Origin: Actinomycetota bacterium
Lineage (GTDB): Bacteria > Actinomycetota > Acidimicrobiia > IMCC26256 > PALSA-610
Assembly: GCA_005772765.1 (NCBI GenBank)
Contig: SXIR01000197.1
Coordinates: forward strand, 1-44,764
DNA: 44,764 bases
Direction of reading: 5' to 3'
In this document: positions 18,588 through 28,438 of the stretch, piece after piece
Position numbering within the stretch: the stretch's first letter is position 1
How the letters are laid out: each line of letters opens with the position of its first letter
The notes under the pieces: model-generated
The model's database searches: none
What the model saw: only the letters and a program-made list of their open reading frames with translations
Told to the model about the DNA's origin: nothing
Made by a program: the position numbers and the translations under genes

Positions 18588-19372
18588 GCCTCGTTCGCCT
18601 CCGCGCGATCGTGCAGCGTCACTGGATCGTGTTGCGGCGAGCGCCACACCGTTGGTTCGAAATCTCGTTCTGGCCAGTGATGGACGTACTGCTGTGGGGC
18701 TCCCTCGGCGCGTTCGTCGCGCAGGAGAACGAATCGTCCCGGGCCGGCGCGCCCTACCTCCTGGCGGGCATGGTCATGTTCTGGACCTTCACCCAAGCGC
18801 AGTTTGCCATCGCGCTCGGGGTCAACGAGGAAACCTGGACCCGCAACATCTTGAACGTGCTGACCACTCCCGTGCGAGAGATCGAATACGTGGTCGGGAT
18901 CGCCGTGTTCGGGTTGTTGAAACTGGCCGCGTGCCTCGCGACGCTCACCATCACCACGATTGTGTTCTTTGGGTTCGATCTCTCGGACGTGGGCTGGGGT
19001 GTGATTCCAATCGTGATGCTGCTCGTGATCAACGGGTGGGCGCTCGCGATGTTGACGGTCGGGATGGTGCTGCGGTTCGGACAGAGCGCCGAGATCCTGA
19101 TTTGGGGTTTCAACTATGCGCTCATGGCATTTTCTGGCGTGTTCTTTCCGTCGGAGTATCTCCCCGACCTGCTCGCCAAGGTCGCCGGAGTGTTGCCGAC
19201 GACGTTGGCGTTCAAGGCGTTGCGGGCGCTGCTCGATGGCAATCCACTTCCGTGGGGCACGCTCGGATGGTCGCTCGTCGGATCCGTGATCGCCTTGTTG
19301 CTCACCACCTCATTCGCAGCGTGGCTCCTGCGAATGTTCCGTCGGCGCGGTTTCGTCACTCGCTACAGCTGA
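18584..19372 (+). CDS. ABC-2 type transporter permease
   Basis: Start overlaps the ATPase stop (ATGA); six-TM pattern, typical ABC-2 permease composition. Confidence 0.9.
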   Translation: MSLVRLRAIVQRHWIVLRRAPHRWFEISFWPVMDVLLWGSLGAFVAQENESSRAGAPYLLAGMVMFWTFTQAQFAIALGVNEETWTRNILNVLTTPVREIEYVVGIAVFGLLKLAACLATLTITTIVFFGFDLSDVGWGVIPIVMLLVINGWALAMLTVGMVLRFGQSAEILIWGFNYALMAFSGVFFPSEYLPDLLAKVAGVLPTTLAFKALRALLDGNPLPWGTLGWSLVGSVIALLLTTSFAAWLLRMFRRRGFVTRYS

Positions 19373-19494
19373 TCTGCGTCAGGATCGGACTTGCCACACG
19401 AGTCGTTCCTCCGACTCGGGCGCGAACGAGTGCTGGATGCGGTTCCCCAGATGTCGGTTGGAGGTTCGTCGTCGGACTCGGGTGGAATGGGCGG

Positions 19495-20379
19495 GTGGAC
19501 GACGCCGTCACGACCATTCGCCTCGACGCCGACGGCCTGACGTTGGCTGCCGATGTGCACGGCCCGATTGGGGGCGCGCCGGTCGTGCTGTTCCATGGAG
19601 GCGGCCAGACCCGCCACTCGTGGCATCACACCTCGCAGGTGCTCGCGGCGCGCGGACGGCGCGTGCACAACGTCGATCTCCGCGGGCATGGCGACAGCGA
19701 CTGGGATGCCGACGGCGACTACAGCCTGGATCGCTTCGCTGCCGATGCTCGGCGAGTGACGACCTATGTGCGCGACGAGGCCGGCGGACGTCTCCCCGCG
19801 CTCATCGGTGCATCGCTGGGCGGCATCACCTCGCTCGCCGCGATCGGAGAGACCGACGCCGACGTCGCGAACGCGCTCGTATTGGTCGACGTCGCGCCTC
19901 GGATTGAGCGTGACGGCGCCGATCGCATCGGATCGTTCATGTCGGAACACATGACGAGTGGGTTCGCGGACCTCGACGCAGTGGCCGATTCGATCGCGGC
20001 CTACAACCCGCATCGACCTCGCCCAACGAACCTCGAAGGCCTCAAGAAGAACCTTCGGCTACGTGCGGACGGTCGTTGGTACTGGCACTGGGATCCCGCG
20101 TTCATCACGGGACGCCGTAGTTCGCCCGACGAAACTCGGTCGATCACCGATCCCGATCGGCTGAGCAACGCCGCCCTCGCCATCGCAGCGCGCCGCTTGC
20201 CGACCCTGTTGGTCCGAGGCCGCCAGAGCGACCTGCTGAGCGAAGCGGGCGCGCAGCACTACCTCGATCTCGTGCCCCATGCGGAGTTCGTCGATGTCGC
20301 GGGCGCGGGGCACATGGTTGCCGGTGACCGCAACGACCTGTTCAACGACGCGGTCGTGGAGTTTCTCGAACGCGTTTGA
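19495..20379 (+). CDS. Alpha/beta hydrolase
   Basis: VVLFHGGGQTRHSW, VDLRGHGDSDW, LIGASLGGITSL nucleophile elbow, VAGAGHMVAGDRND. Confidence 0.9.
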   Translation: MDDAVTTIRLDADGLTLAADVHGPIGGAPVVLFHGGGQTRHSWHHTSQVLAARGRRVHNVDLRGHGDSDWDADGDYSLDRFAADARRVTTYVRDEAGGRLPALIGASLGGITSLAAIGETDADVANALVLVDVAPRIERDGADRIGSFMSEHMTSGFADLDAVADSIAAYNPHRPRPTNLEGLKKNLRLRADGRWYWHWDPAFITGRRSSPDETRSITDPDRLSNAALAIAARRLPTLLVRGRQSDLLSEAGAQHYLDLVPHAEFVDVAGAGHMVAGDRNDLFNDAVVEFLERV

Positions 20380-20491
20380 GCGTGTCGAAACGCGTGCGCG
20401 ATCGAGGCGATCGGTTGGCGTCGTGCACGCGTCGCCGCCGACGCCCCCACCGGTCTCGCCTCGCTGCACCGCCTGCGGTAAGAATCACGCT

Positions 20492-22411
20492 GTGAGGCTG
20501 AATCCCGATCCGATCGCGATCACCGACGACGATGCGACGATCCGCAACGCGGTTGCATCGGCGGTGCCGGCGCCACTGTTGGCCGCCATCGCGCAGGTGA
20601 CAGGGCGCCTCGAGCTCCTGCGCGATGACCTGCGGCCCGATCCGTCGAACATGTTGGATCCGACCGGTGGACTGAGCCCTGCGCAAGTTGCCGAGATCCA
20701 GCGGGTCGCGGTCGACGCGTTGATCGATCTACGCGACTCCGGAGCCCGCGCCGCGTTGCCCGAAGCTGCCGACTTGGCTCGCCTGATCGAATACCTCGCT
20801 GGGGGCACGGTCGATCCGGCCTACGTGCCGTTGCTGCGCGAGGAGTTGGCCCTCGGTGGTGACGAGCGCTCGCCGTCCTGGCACCGGCGTGAGGTTGCGG
20901 CCGATCGCGACTTTCGAGTGCTCGTCGTCGGTGCCGGCATGTCGGGGATCGTCGCCGCGCACAGACTGCAGCAGGCTGGAATCGACTTCGAGATCGTCGA
21001 CAAGAACACCGAAGTCGGTGGCACCTGGTGGGAAAACCGATACCCCGGGTGCCGAGTCGACATCCCCAATCACTTCTACAGCTATTCGTTCGCGCAAACG
21101 AACGAATGGCCGAGCTACTTCTCGACCCAGCCGGTGTTGTTCGAGTACTTCCGCAGTTGTGCCGAGGCGTTTGGTCTGATGCCGCATCTGCGGCTGGGTA
21201 CCGAAGTCGTGGGTGCGCAGTGGGACGCCGATGCCCAACGGTGGAACGTGCAGCTCCGAGCGGTCGATGGCACGGAGTCGACGACCATGGCCAACGCAAT
21301 CATCAGCGCGGTCGGCCAGCTCAACCGACCGAAGTGGCCCGACATCGACGGCATCGACCAGTTCGCGGGCGAGTCATTCCACTCGGCACGATGGGATCAC
21401 GACGTCGATCTGACCGGCAAGCGAGTCGCGGTGATCGGCACAGGCGCCAGTGCTGCGCAGTTCATCCCGCACGTCGCCGATGCGGCCGAGCACCTGACGG
21501 TGTTCCAGCGCACGCCACCGTGGCTCGCGCCCAACGAGAACTATCAGGCCGAGATTCCGGAGGGGCTCGGTTGGGTGCTGCGTCACGTGCCGGAATACGC
21601 CCGGTGGGAACGGCTGTGGATCTTCTGGCGTACCCACGAAGGGCTGTTGCCCGCAGCGGTCGTCGACCCAGAGTGGCAGCCCCAGGACCGTTCGGTGAGC
21701 GCGCTGAACGACATGATCCGGATGTTCTTCGAGAGCATGTACGAGACGTTCGTTCCCGACGAGGAACTACGCGCCAAGGTGGTGCCGCAGTACCCGCCGA
21801 TCGCCAAGCGCATCGTGTTCGACAACGGGGTGTACTTCCAGACCCTTTGCCGTGACGACGTGGAGTTGTGCACCGAGACCATCACCGAGATCTGTGAGAA
21901 AGGCATCCGCACCGCGGGAGGTGCCGAACGGGCATTCGACGTCATCATCTACGGCACCGGATTTCAGGCGTCGAAGTTTCTGAGCCCGATGAAGATCGAG
22001 GGCGTCGGCGGGGCCGACCTCCACGAACGATGGGACGGCGACGCTCGGGCATACCTGGGCATCGTGGTGCCCGAGTTCCCGAACCTGTTCTTGATGTACG
22101 GACCGAATACCAACATCGTCATCAACGGTTCGATCATCTACTTCTCTGAGTGCGAGACGAACTACATCGTCGAGAGCATCAAGCTGCTGCTCGACGCAGA
22201 CGCGTCGTCGATGGAATGCCGCTCGGACGTGCACGATCGGTACAACGACTGGATCGACGCCGGCAATCGTTCCATGGCGTGGGGAGCGTCGAGCGTCAAC
22301 AGTTGGTACAAGAACCAGCATGGACGCGTTGCGCAAAACTGGCCGTACTCGTTGCTCGAGTACTGGCAACAGACGCGCACGCCGAATCCCGACGACTACA
22401 TCATGCGATGA
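20492..22411 (+). CDS. Flavin-containing (Baeyer-Villiger) monooxygenase with N-terminal extension, 4-hydroxyacetophenone monooxygenase-like
   Basis: VLVVGAGMSGIVAAHRL, GGTWWENRYPGCRVDIPNHFYSYSF, F.GESFHSARWDHDVDL, VAVIGTGASAAQFIP; ~140 aa precede the FAD motif. Confidence 0.9.
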   Translation: MRLNPDPIAITDDDATIRNAVASAVPAPLLAAIAQVTGRLELLRDDLRPDPSNMLDPTGGLSPAQVAEIQRVAVDALIDLRDSGARAALPEAADLARLIEYLAGGTVDPAYVPLLREELALGGDERSPSWHRREVAADRDFRVLVVGAGMSGIVAAHRLQQAGIDFEIVDKNTEVGGTWWENRYPGCRVDIPNHFYSYSFAQTNEWPSYFSTQPVLFEYFRSCAEAFGLMPHLRLGTEVVGAQWDADAQRWNVQLRAVDGTESTTMANAIISAVGQLNRPKWPDIDGIDQFAGESFHSARWDHDVDLTGKRVAVIGTGASAAQFIPHVADAAEHLTVFQRTPPWLAPNENYQAEIPEGLGWVLRHVPEYARWERLWIFWRTHEGLLPAAVVDPEWQPQDRSVSALNDMIRMFFESMYETFVPDEELRAKVVPQYPPIAKRIVFDNGVYFQTLCRDDVELCTETITEICEKGIRTAGGAERAFDVIIYGTGFQASKFLSPMKIEGVGGADLHERWDGDARAYLGIVVPEFPNLFLMYGPNTNIVINGSIIYFSECETNYIVESIKLLLDADASSMECRSDVHDRYNDWIDAGNRSMAWGASSVNSWYKNQHGRVAQNWPYSLLEYWQQTRTPNPDDYIMR

Positions 22412-22635
22412 AATCGGCATCACGACGCCGCGGGTTGGGCGCGCGCACCATCGGCTCTGGATCGTTTCTGCGCCAACAACCACGCAATCGCAACGGACGT
22501 CGTGCAGCCAACGCCACTCGCTTCAAGACGATTGGGCCGAAGGCGTCGACGCGTTGTGTTGCTGTGTGCGATCTGAGCCAGTCCGCCCCCCCACTTCGCT
22601 TGGGATCACCGAGCACTGCTCGGCCAAGGCCGAAG

Positions 22636-23052
22636 TCAGGGTTGGAATTCGAGACTCGCGAACTCCCAATAGGCGCGCAGCGCGGTGATCCTGGCCGAGT
22701 CGTCGATCCGATAGGTGTAGACGCCTTCGACGACCGAACGCGCGCCGCCGGGAAACGTCACGGTGATCGTTCCGACGTTGGCGACTTCGTTGCCGCACGC
22801 AAACGAATGGCGGATCGCAAAGCGCACGGTTCCGCCGGCGATGACCGTGTCGTAGAACTCGCTGATTGCGGCGACGCCACGGCGGGGTTCACCCGATTCG
22901 TTCATCGGCGACGGCCCGATCGGGTCCTCGACGATTGCGTCCGGAGCGAATAACGCCAGCCACGCGTCGCGGTCACCGGCCTCGACGGCGGTCATCGACC
23001 GAATCGCGGCGTCTCGTGCTGGATGCGGCCCGAACTGGTCCATGCCTTCCAT
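22636..23052 (-). CDS. SnoaL-like/NTF2-fold protein
   Basis: AVEAGDRDAWLALFAPDAIVEDPIGPS...FYDTVI, typical SnoaL-like polyketide-cyclase family pattern. Confidence 0.8.
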   Translation of the reverse strand: MEGMDQFGPHPARDAAIRSMTAVEAGDRDAWLALFAPDAIVEDPIGPSPMNESGEPRRGVAAISEFYDTVIAGGTVRFAIRHSFACGNEVANVGTITVTFPGGARSVVEGVYTYRIDDSARITALRAYWEFASLEFQP

Positions 23053-23087
23053 CTGCCAATGTTGCCACAGCGTGCGAGACTCTCCCC

Positions 23088-24215
23088 ATGCTCTCGAAGT
23101 TCGATGACTATCCGATCCATCAGACGGCCGCTCCGATTGCGCACCCGATCAGCGGCGACCGCAACCACTACGACCGATACTGGTTCAACGGTTATCAAGA
23201 CGACGGCGAGTTCTACTTCGGCATCGGTGCCGCGCGTTATCCGAACCTCGGGATCTTCGATTGCGGCTTCAGCATCGTCCGAGGTGGTGAGCAACACGCG
23301 TTCCACGGTTCCGCCCGAGCCGGGCTCGAGCCGACCGACCTGCGATGCGGTCCGTTCCGCATCGAGATCATCGAACCCATGCGCCGAATCCGAGTGGTGC
23401 TCAGCGACAACGACACCGGAATCTCCGCCGACCTCACCTTCACGGCCCGAACCGCATGCATCGAAGAAGGTCGGCAGACGATCGCACGCTCGCCCCGCCT
23501 CATCATGGACGTCACCCGATTTGCCCAGTTCGGTCGTTGGGAGGGGGAAATTCGTTACGACGGAACCGTCGTGCCGATCAACGCCGATCGGGTCTACGGA
23601 ACCAAAGATCGCAGTTGGGGTGTGCGCCCCGTCGCGGGTGCCGACCCGGCGTTGGCGCCCGAACCGCCGCATGCCACCCAGGCGTTCTTTCTCTGGGCGC
23701 CGCTGCACTGGGACGACCGGTGCACCCACTTCGGCGTCTTCGAGAACGCGCATGGGCGTAAGTGGCATACCGACGGCGCGGTCTTGCCGGTCTACGACGA
23801 CTTGGCCGCGATCCCCGGCGCGGAGGATCCGGCAACCGAGGTGCTGGCATCGGTCGAACACCATCTCGAGTACCTCTCGGGTACTCGTCGCGCCGGCCGG
23901 GCCACGATCGACCTCGTGCACGAAGGCGGCGCGACGGAGTCGATCGACCTCGAACCCGTCTTGTGCTTTCGCATGAAGGGCATTGGGTACATGCACCCGG
24001 AGTGGGGGCACGGCATGTGGAAGGGCGAACTCGCCTACGCGGGCGAGATGTGGAAGGTCGACGAGGTCGACCCGATGGCGATCGAGAATCAACACATCCA
24101 ACAAGTCGTCATCGCTCGCAGCGGGACCCAGCAGGGGATCGGGGTGCTCGAACAGATCTGCTTCGGACCCCACGCTCGCTACGGCTTCACCGACCTGCTC
24201 GACCCGGCACCGTAA
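23088..24215 (+). CDS. Hydroxysteroid/carotenoid-1,2-hydratase-like beta-barrel protein of unknown function
   Basis: Single 375-aa ORF; DGEFYFGIGAARYPNLGIFDCGFSIVRGGEQH, YGTKDRSWGVRPV resembles tandem lipocalin-like AttH/DUF7064-type proteins; subfamily not certain. Confidence 0.7.
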   Translation: MLSKFDDYPIHQTAAPIAHPISGDRNHYDRYWFNGYQDDGEFYFGIGAARYPNLGIFDCGFSIVRGGEQHAFHGSARAGLEPTDLRCGPFRIEIIEPMRRIRVVLSDNDTGISADLTFTARTACIEEGRQTIARSPRLIMDVTRFAQFGRWEGEIRYDGTVVPINADRVYGTKDRSWGVRPVAGADPALAPEPPHATQAFFLWAPLHWDDRCTHFGVFENAHGRKWHTDGAVLPVYDDLAAIPGAEDPATEVLASVEHHLEYLSGTRRAGRATIDLVHEGGATESIDLEPVLCFRMKGIGYMHPEWGHGMWKGELAYAGEMWKVDEVDPMAIENQHIQQVVIARSGTQQGIGVLEQICFGPHARYGFTDLLDPAP

Positions 24216-24321
24216 GGAACGGCACGGCGACCTGTTTGGCCGGTTGGGCTCGACGGGCCCCGTCGTCGTCCAGGTTCGTCCGACCTCGTTCAAGTTCACA
24301 CAGTGATTTGCCGACAATCGC

Positions 24322-25221
24322 GTGGGCGGGCCCTACGGAGAGTCGGGTCCTTTGCGAGTACGAAACCGACGGCGGATCGGTGTGATGGCGGTGGCAGTGA
24401 CGCTGATCGCGTCGGTGCCTGCGGCCGACGCGTTCGGGGCTCGCCAATCGAAGGCCAAGCGGCCCTTCGGGTCGGTGTGTCTCTATTCGCACACCGCGAG
24501 CGATGACCCGATCGTAAAGCCGGGACAGCCTGGTGCCGCGCACAGCCACGACTTCTTCGGGAGTACCTCGACGGACGCGTTCTCGACCGTGGAGTCGCTC
24601 GCCGGTTCGCCCACGACGTGCAAGCTCACGACCGATCGCTCGGCCTACTGGGCCCCAACGATGTACTCCGACGGTGAAGCTGTGACGCCCGTGCAGGCCC
24701 ACGCCTACTACGTGCGCAAAGTTCGTGGTCGGGTTGTGCCGCCGCCGCTCGGTTTGCGGATCGTCGCGGGTGGCGAAGCGAAACGGGTTCGTTTCGGTTG
24801 CGTCGTCGAGGCGATGCCGAGTCGATTGGGGAACATGGTGCCGAAGTGCGGCGACGGTTACTTCACGATTGGGATCACCTTCCCCGATTGCTGGAACGGC
24901 GTGGACCTGGACAGTGTCGATCATCGATCGCACATGGCGTACTCGCACGACGGCCGGTGCCCCGAGACCCACCCGGTGGGAACCACGCGACTGCGGGTGT
25001 TCTTCGCCTATCCGAAACCGGATCCCGATTCGGCGCTGACGCTGTCGTCGGGGGACCTGCACACGGCGCACGCGGACTTCTTCAACGCGTGGGATCCGCA
25101 GATGCTGGCCGAGACGACGGCGTACTGCCTGAATGCGCCGAAGCGCCGCAACTGCACGAAGCGGCTACCCGAGTGGTTGCGTGATCTCGATCGCGAGCTC
25201 GCTGGCGCGTCGAAGACCTGA
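24322..25221 (+). CDS. Secreted DUF1996-domain protein
   Basis: Signal-peptide-like N-terminus then CLYSHTASDDPIV.PGQPGAAHSHDFFG...TCKLTTDRSAYWAPTMY...IGITFPDCWNGVDLDSVDHRSHMAY. Confidence 0.85.
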   Translation: MGGPYGESGPLRVRNRRRIGVMAVAVTLIASVPAADAFGARQSKAKRPFGSVCLYSHTASDDPIVKPGQPGAAHSHDFFGSTSTDAFSTVESLAGSPTTCKLTTDRSAYWAPTMYSDGEAVTPVQAHAYYVRKVRGRVVPPPLGLRIVAGGEAKRVRFGCVVEAMPSRLGNMVPKCGDGYFTIGITFPDCWNGVDLDSVDHRSHMAYSHDGRCPETHPVGTTRLRVFFAYPKPDPDSALTLSSGDLHTAHADFFNAWDPQMLAETTAYCLNAPKRRNCTKRLPEWLRDLDRELAGASKT

Positions 25222-25230
25222 GCCCAGCGC

Positions 25231-25247
25231 CCCGCAGCGAGGGGCTG
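25231..25247 (+). terminator. Short GC hairpin after the DUF1996 gene
   Basis: GCCCC / GGGGC stem with a 7-nt loop just after the stop codon; weak. Confidence 0.3.
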
Positions 25248-25306
25248 CCCAATCGACGACGGTGCGACCCCACAACCGTCCGCACGTCATGCGCTAGAAA
25301 CTGGCA

Positions 25307-26362
25307 GTGGGTCTCGTCGCGCTGCCCGAACAACCAGACTCGATCGCATGGCCGACCGACCGATGGCCGCAGCTTCTGGGACTGCCGCCGGCCGCGGCCC
25401 GCCTCGTCGACGAGCTGTTCGCCGACGAGACGACCTTTGGGGCGACCTATGCCGTTGTCGTGATCGACCGCGGGGTGCTTGTCGCCGAGCGCTATGAAGG
25501 TGCGCTCGCGAACTGGTCCGGACCCGATGTCGTGGTCACGGCCGAAACACCGCTGCTGTCGTGGTCGATGGCAAAGTCGATCACGCACGCCGCGGTCGGC
25601 GTTCTCGTGCGCGAGGGCCGCATCACGCCGGCCGCTCCCGCGCCGGTTGCGGCGTGGAGCTCCGACGAGCGTTCGACGATCACCCTCGATCACCTCCTGG
25701 CGATGCGCGACGGACTCGATTTCGTGGAGGACTACGTCTCGGATCCGACGACCGGTGATGGTGTGTCGAACGTGATCGAGATGTTGTTCGGTCCGGGGCA
25801 CGACGATGTCGCGGCCTACGCAACGCACCGTCCACTGCTCCATCCGCCGGGTTCGGTGTTCAACTATTCCTCGGGGACATCGAACATCGTGGCGCGGATC
25901 GTCGGCGATGTCGTCGGCGGCGGCGCCGACCAGATGCGAGCGTTCTTGCACGACGAACTGTTCGCCCCGATCGGCATGCGCAGCGCCGATCCGCGGTTCG
26001 ATGCGGCGGGGACATTCGTTGGTTCGTCGTACGTGCACGCAACCGCACGTGACTTCGCCAAGTTCGGTTTGCTCTATCTGCGCGACGGCGTCTGGGACGG
26101 ACACCGAGTGTTGCCGGAGGGCTGGGTCGATCATGCCCGGACCGTGCGATCGATCGACAGCGACAACGGCCGGCCTTATGGGGCGCACTGGTGGGTCGTC
26201 GATGATCCGTACGGGACGTTCTGGGCGAGCGGTTACGAGGGCCAGTTGGTTGCGTGCGTCCCCGAACGTGATCTCGTGATCGTGCGGTTGGGCAAGACGG
26301 ATGCTTCGCTCGGCCCGAATCTGTATCAATGGCGGGCAGCAATCACCGAGGCGATGGCATGA
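25307..26362 (+). CDS. Serine hydrolase, beta-lactamase/class C type
   Basis: SWSMAKSITHAAVGVLV (SxxK), FNYSSGTSNIVARI (YxS), and a conserved 6-aminohexanoate hydrolase-like C-terminus. Confidence 0.88.
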   Translation: MGLVALPEQPDSIAWPTDRWPQLLGLPPAAARLVDELFADETTFGATYAVVVIDRGVLVAERYEGALANWSGPDVVVTAETPLLSWSMAKSITHAAVGVLVREGRITPAAPAPVAAWSSDERSTITLDHLLAMRDGLDFVEDYVSDPTTGDGVSNVIEMLFGPGHDDVAAYATHRPLLHPPGSVFNYSSGTSNIVARIVGDVVGGGADQMRAFLHDELFAPIGMRSADPRFDAAGTFVGSSYVHATARDFAKFGLLYLRDGVWDGHRVLPEGWVDHARTVRSIDSDNGRPYGAHWWVVDDPYGTFWASGYEGQLVACVPERDLVIVRLGKTDASLGPNLYQWRAAITEAMA

Positions 26363-27549
26363 GCCGAGCGTTCGATCCGTTCTCCGATGAGTTCTTCAAC
26401 GATCCGTACGACCTCTACCGCTGGCTGCGAGACGAGCAGCCCGTGTATCACAACCCCGATCTCGGCTTCTATGCCCTGTCGCGGTTCGACGACGTCGTCC
26501 GAGCACACCGAGATTGGCAGACGTTTTCGTCCAACTTCGGCGTGACGCTCGAACAACTCCGCTCAGGACGCCGTGACGCGACCGGAAGCATCATCACGAT
26601 CGATCCACCCGACCACGAGCGCCTCCGCAAGTTGGTGTCGCGGGCGTTCACCCCTCGAGCTGTCGCGGCGATGGAACCATTGATCCGCGACATTCAATCC
26701 TCGATGCTCGACCCGCTGACCGCGGACGATTCCTTCGACCTCGTCGGCGACTTCGCGGCTCGGTTTCCGTGCGAGGTGATCTCGACGATTCTCGGAGTTC
26801 CCGAAGCCGATCGGCAAGCGATTCGGCATCGCACCGACGTCATGCTCCATCGCGAGCCCGGCAACCCGAACACGACGGACGCAGGAATCGAGGCTGCAAT
26901 CGCGAACGGGGTGTACTTCTACGAACTCGTCGCCGAGAAGCGCAGGCATCCCGACGACAAGATGATCAGTTTGCTGTGCGACGTCGAAGTCGAAGCAGAC
27001 GACGGGTCGCGGCACCGACTCGATGATGCCGAGATCGCCGGCTTCGCGACGCTGATCGCGGCCGCGGGGAGCGAAACCGTCACCAAGCTCGTCGCGAACG
27101 CCGTCGTCGAGTTCTCCCGCAACCCGGACCAATGGAACCGCGTGGTCGACGGCACGGCTGATCTGTCTGCTGCAGTTGAGGAAGTGCTGCGCTATCTCCC
27201 TCCGTCGCAGTATCAAGGCCGCTATTCGGTGGCGGATGCCGACTTCGATGGGGGCACCATTCCGGCGGGCCATCCGGTGTTGTTGATCACGGGCGCGGCA
27301 ACTCGCGATCCGCGGGTGTACGCCGATCCCGACCGTTTCGACATCACCCGGGTCCCGCAACTCGCGGTCGGGCTCGGGCACGGCATCCATGCCTGCCTCG
27401 GTGCGGCTCTCGCCCGGCTCGAGAGCCGCATCGCGATCGAAGAAATCGCCCGTCGTTGGCCGCGTTACGAGGTCGACGAGTCCCGGCTCGAGCGCGTCAA
27501 CATGTCGAACGTGGCCGGGTACGCCTCGGTGCCGATGCGTCGGACCTGA
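26359..27549 (+). CDS. Cytochrome P450
   Basis: IDPPDHERLRKLVSRAFTPRAV, AAGSETVTKL I-helix, heme loop VGLGHGIHACLGAALARLE; ATGA overlap with the upstream gene. Confidence 0.93.
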   Translation: MSRAFDPFSDEFFNDPYDLYRWLRDEQPVYHNPDLGFYALSRFDDVVRAHRDWQTFSSNFGVTLEQLRSGRRDATGSIITIDPPDHERLRKLVSRAFTPRAVAAMEPLIRDIQSSMLDPLTADDSFDLVGDFAARFPCEVISTILGVPEADRQAIRHRTDVMLHREPGNPNTTDAGIEAAIANGVYFYELVAEKRRHPDDKMISLLCDVEVEADDGSRHRLDDAEIAGFATLIAAAGSETVTKLVANAVVEFSRNPDQWNRVVDGTADLSAAVEEVLRYLPPSQYQGRYSVADADFDGGTIPAGHPVLLITGAATRDPRVYADPDRFDITRVPQLAVGLGHGIHACLGAALARLESRIAIEEIARRWPRYEVDESRLERVNMSNVAGYASVPMRRT

Positions 27550-27693
27550 CCCACCCGGACGCAAACGCTGCGTTGTCACGCCGGTAACGGGGGACGTCCG
27601 AACCGGTGATCGAACGCCACGCGTTGAAGACGATGTTGATACCCCGCATGTCGCCGTGCCGGTCGGGTGAGTGCAATGCGTTGTCACGGACGG

Positions 27694-27724
27694 ACTCTCG
27701 GGGGACTCCCAGGCAACTCCCAGG
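27694..27724 (+). promoter_or_regulatory. Three 11-bp-phased direct repeats (candidate OmpR/PhoB-type operator)
   Basis: ACTCTCGGGgg-ACTCCCAGGca-ACTCCCAGG at 27694, 27705 and 27716, followed by an AATACT -10-like hexamer (27734-27739) and the response-regulator ATG at 27758. Confidence 0.5.
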
Positions 27725-27757
27725 TTGCGCGGCAATACTGAGCGTGGAGGGTGTCCG

Positions 27758-28438
27758 ATGGCCCGGGAACGACTGCTCCTCGTCGACGACGAGGAGAATC
27801 TACGAACGATGCTCGAAGCCGCGCTGGCACATCACGGTTACGACGTGGTTGCCGTTGCGAACGGACGTGACGCTCTCGACGTCGCCAAGCGCGAGTTGCC
27901 AGACCTGATCCTGCTCGACGTGATGATGCCCGATCTCGACGGCTTCGAGGTATGCCGCCGCCTGCGCGCCGAGTACGTGAAGACGCCCGTGATCTTCCTG
28001 ACGGCGCGCGACGCAGTCGAAGATCGCGTCCGAGGACTCACGCTCGGCGGGGACGACTACCTCGTGAAACCGTTCAGTCTCGACGAACTGATCGCACGCG
28101 TCGATGCAGTGTTGCGCCGCTCGGGTGGAGGTTCCGGCGCAGTGGCGTTGCGATGCGCCGACCTCGAGATGGACGACGACGCCCACCGCGTCATTCGTGA
28201 CGGCGTCGAGGTTTCTCTGTCACCGACCGAATACAACCTGTTGCGGTTCCTGCTCGCGAACCAAGGTCGGGTGTTATCGAAAGCCCAGATCCTCGACCAT
28301 GTCTGGCAGTACGACTTCGGTGGCGACGGCGGCATTGTCGAGACCTACATCGGGTATCTCCGCAAGAAGATCGATCAACACGAACCGCGTCTGATTCACA
28401 CGATTCGCGGCGTCGGCTACACGTTGCGGGTGCGATGA
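27758..28438 (+). CDS. OmpR-family two-component response regulator
   Basis: RLLLVDDEENLRTMLEAAL, LILLDVMMPDLDGFEVCRRLR, LTARDAVEDRVRGLTLGGDDYLVKPF and winged-helix C-terminus. Confidence 0.95.
   Translation: MARERLLLVDDEENLRTMLEAALAHHGYDVVAVANGRDALDVAKRELPDLILLDVMMPDLDGFEVCRRLRAEYVKTPVIFLTARDAVEDRVRGLTLGGDDYLVKPFSLDELIARVDAVLRRSGGGSGAVALRCADLEMDDDAHRVIRDGVEVSLSPTEYNLLRFLLANQGRVLSKAQILDHVWQYDFGGDGGIVETYIGYLRKKIDQHEPRLIHTIRGVGYTLRVR

Noticed and set aside
22992-24317. 441-aa minus-strand ORF and similar antisense ORFs (e.g. 25082-26329, 13346-14563)
   Set aside because: High-GC antisense artefacts with no family motifs; they overlap confidently assigned genes.
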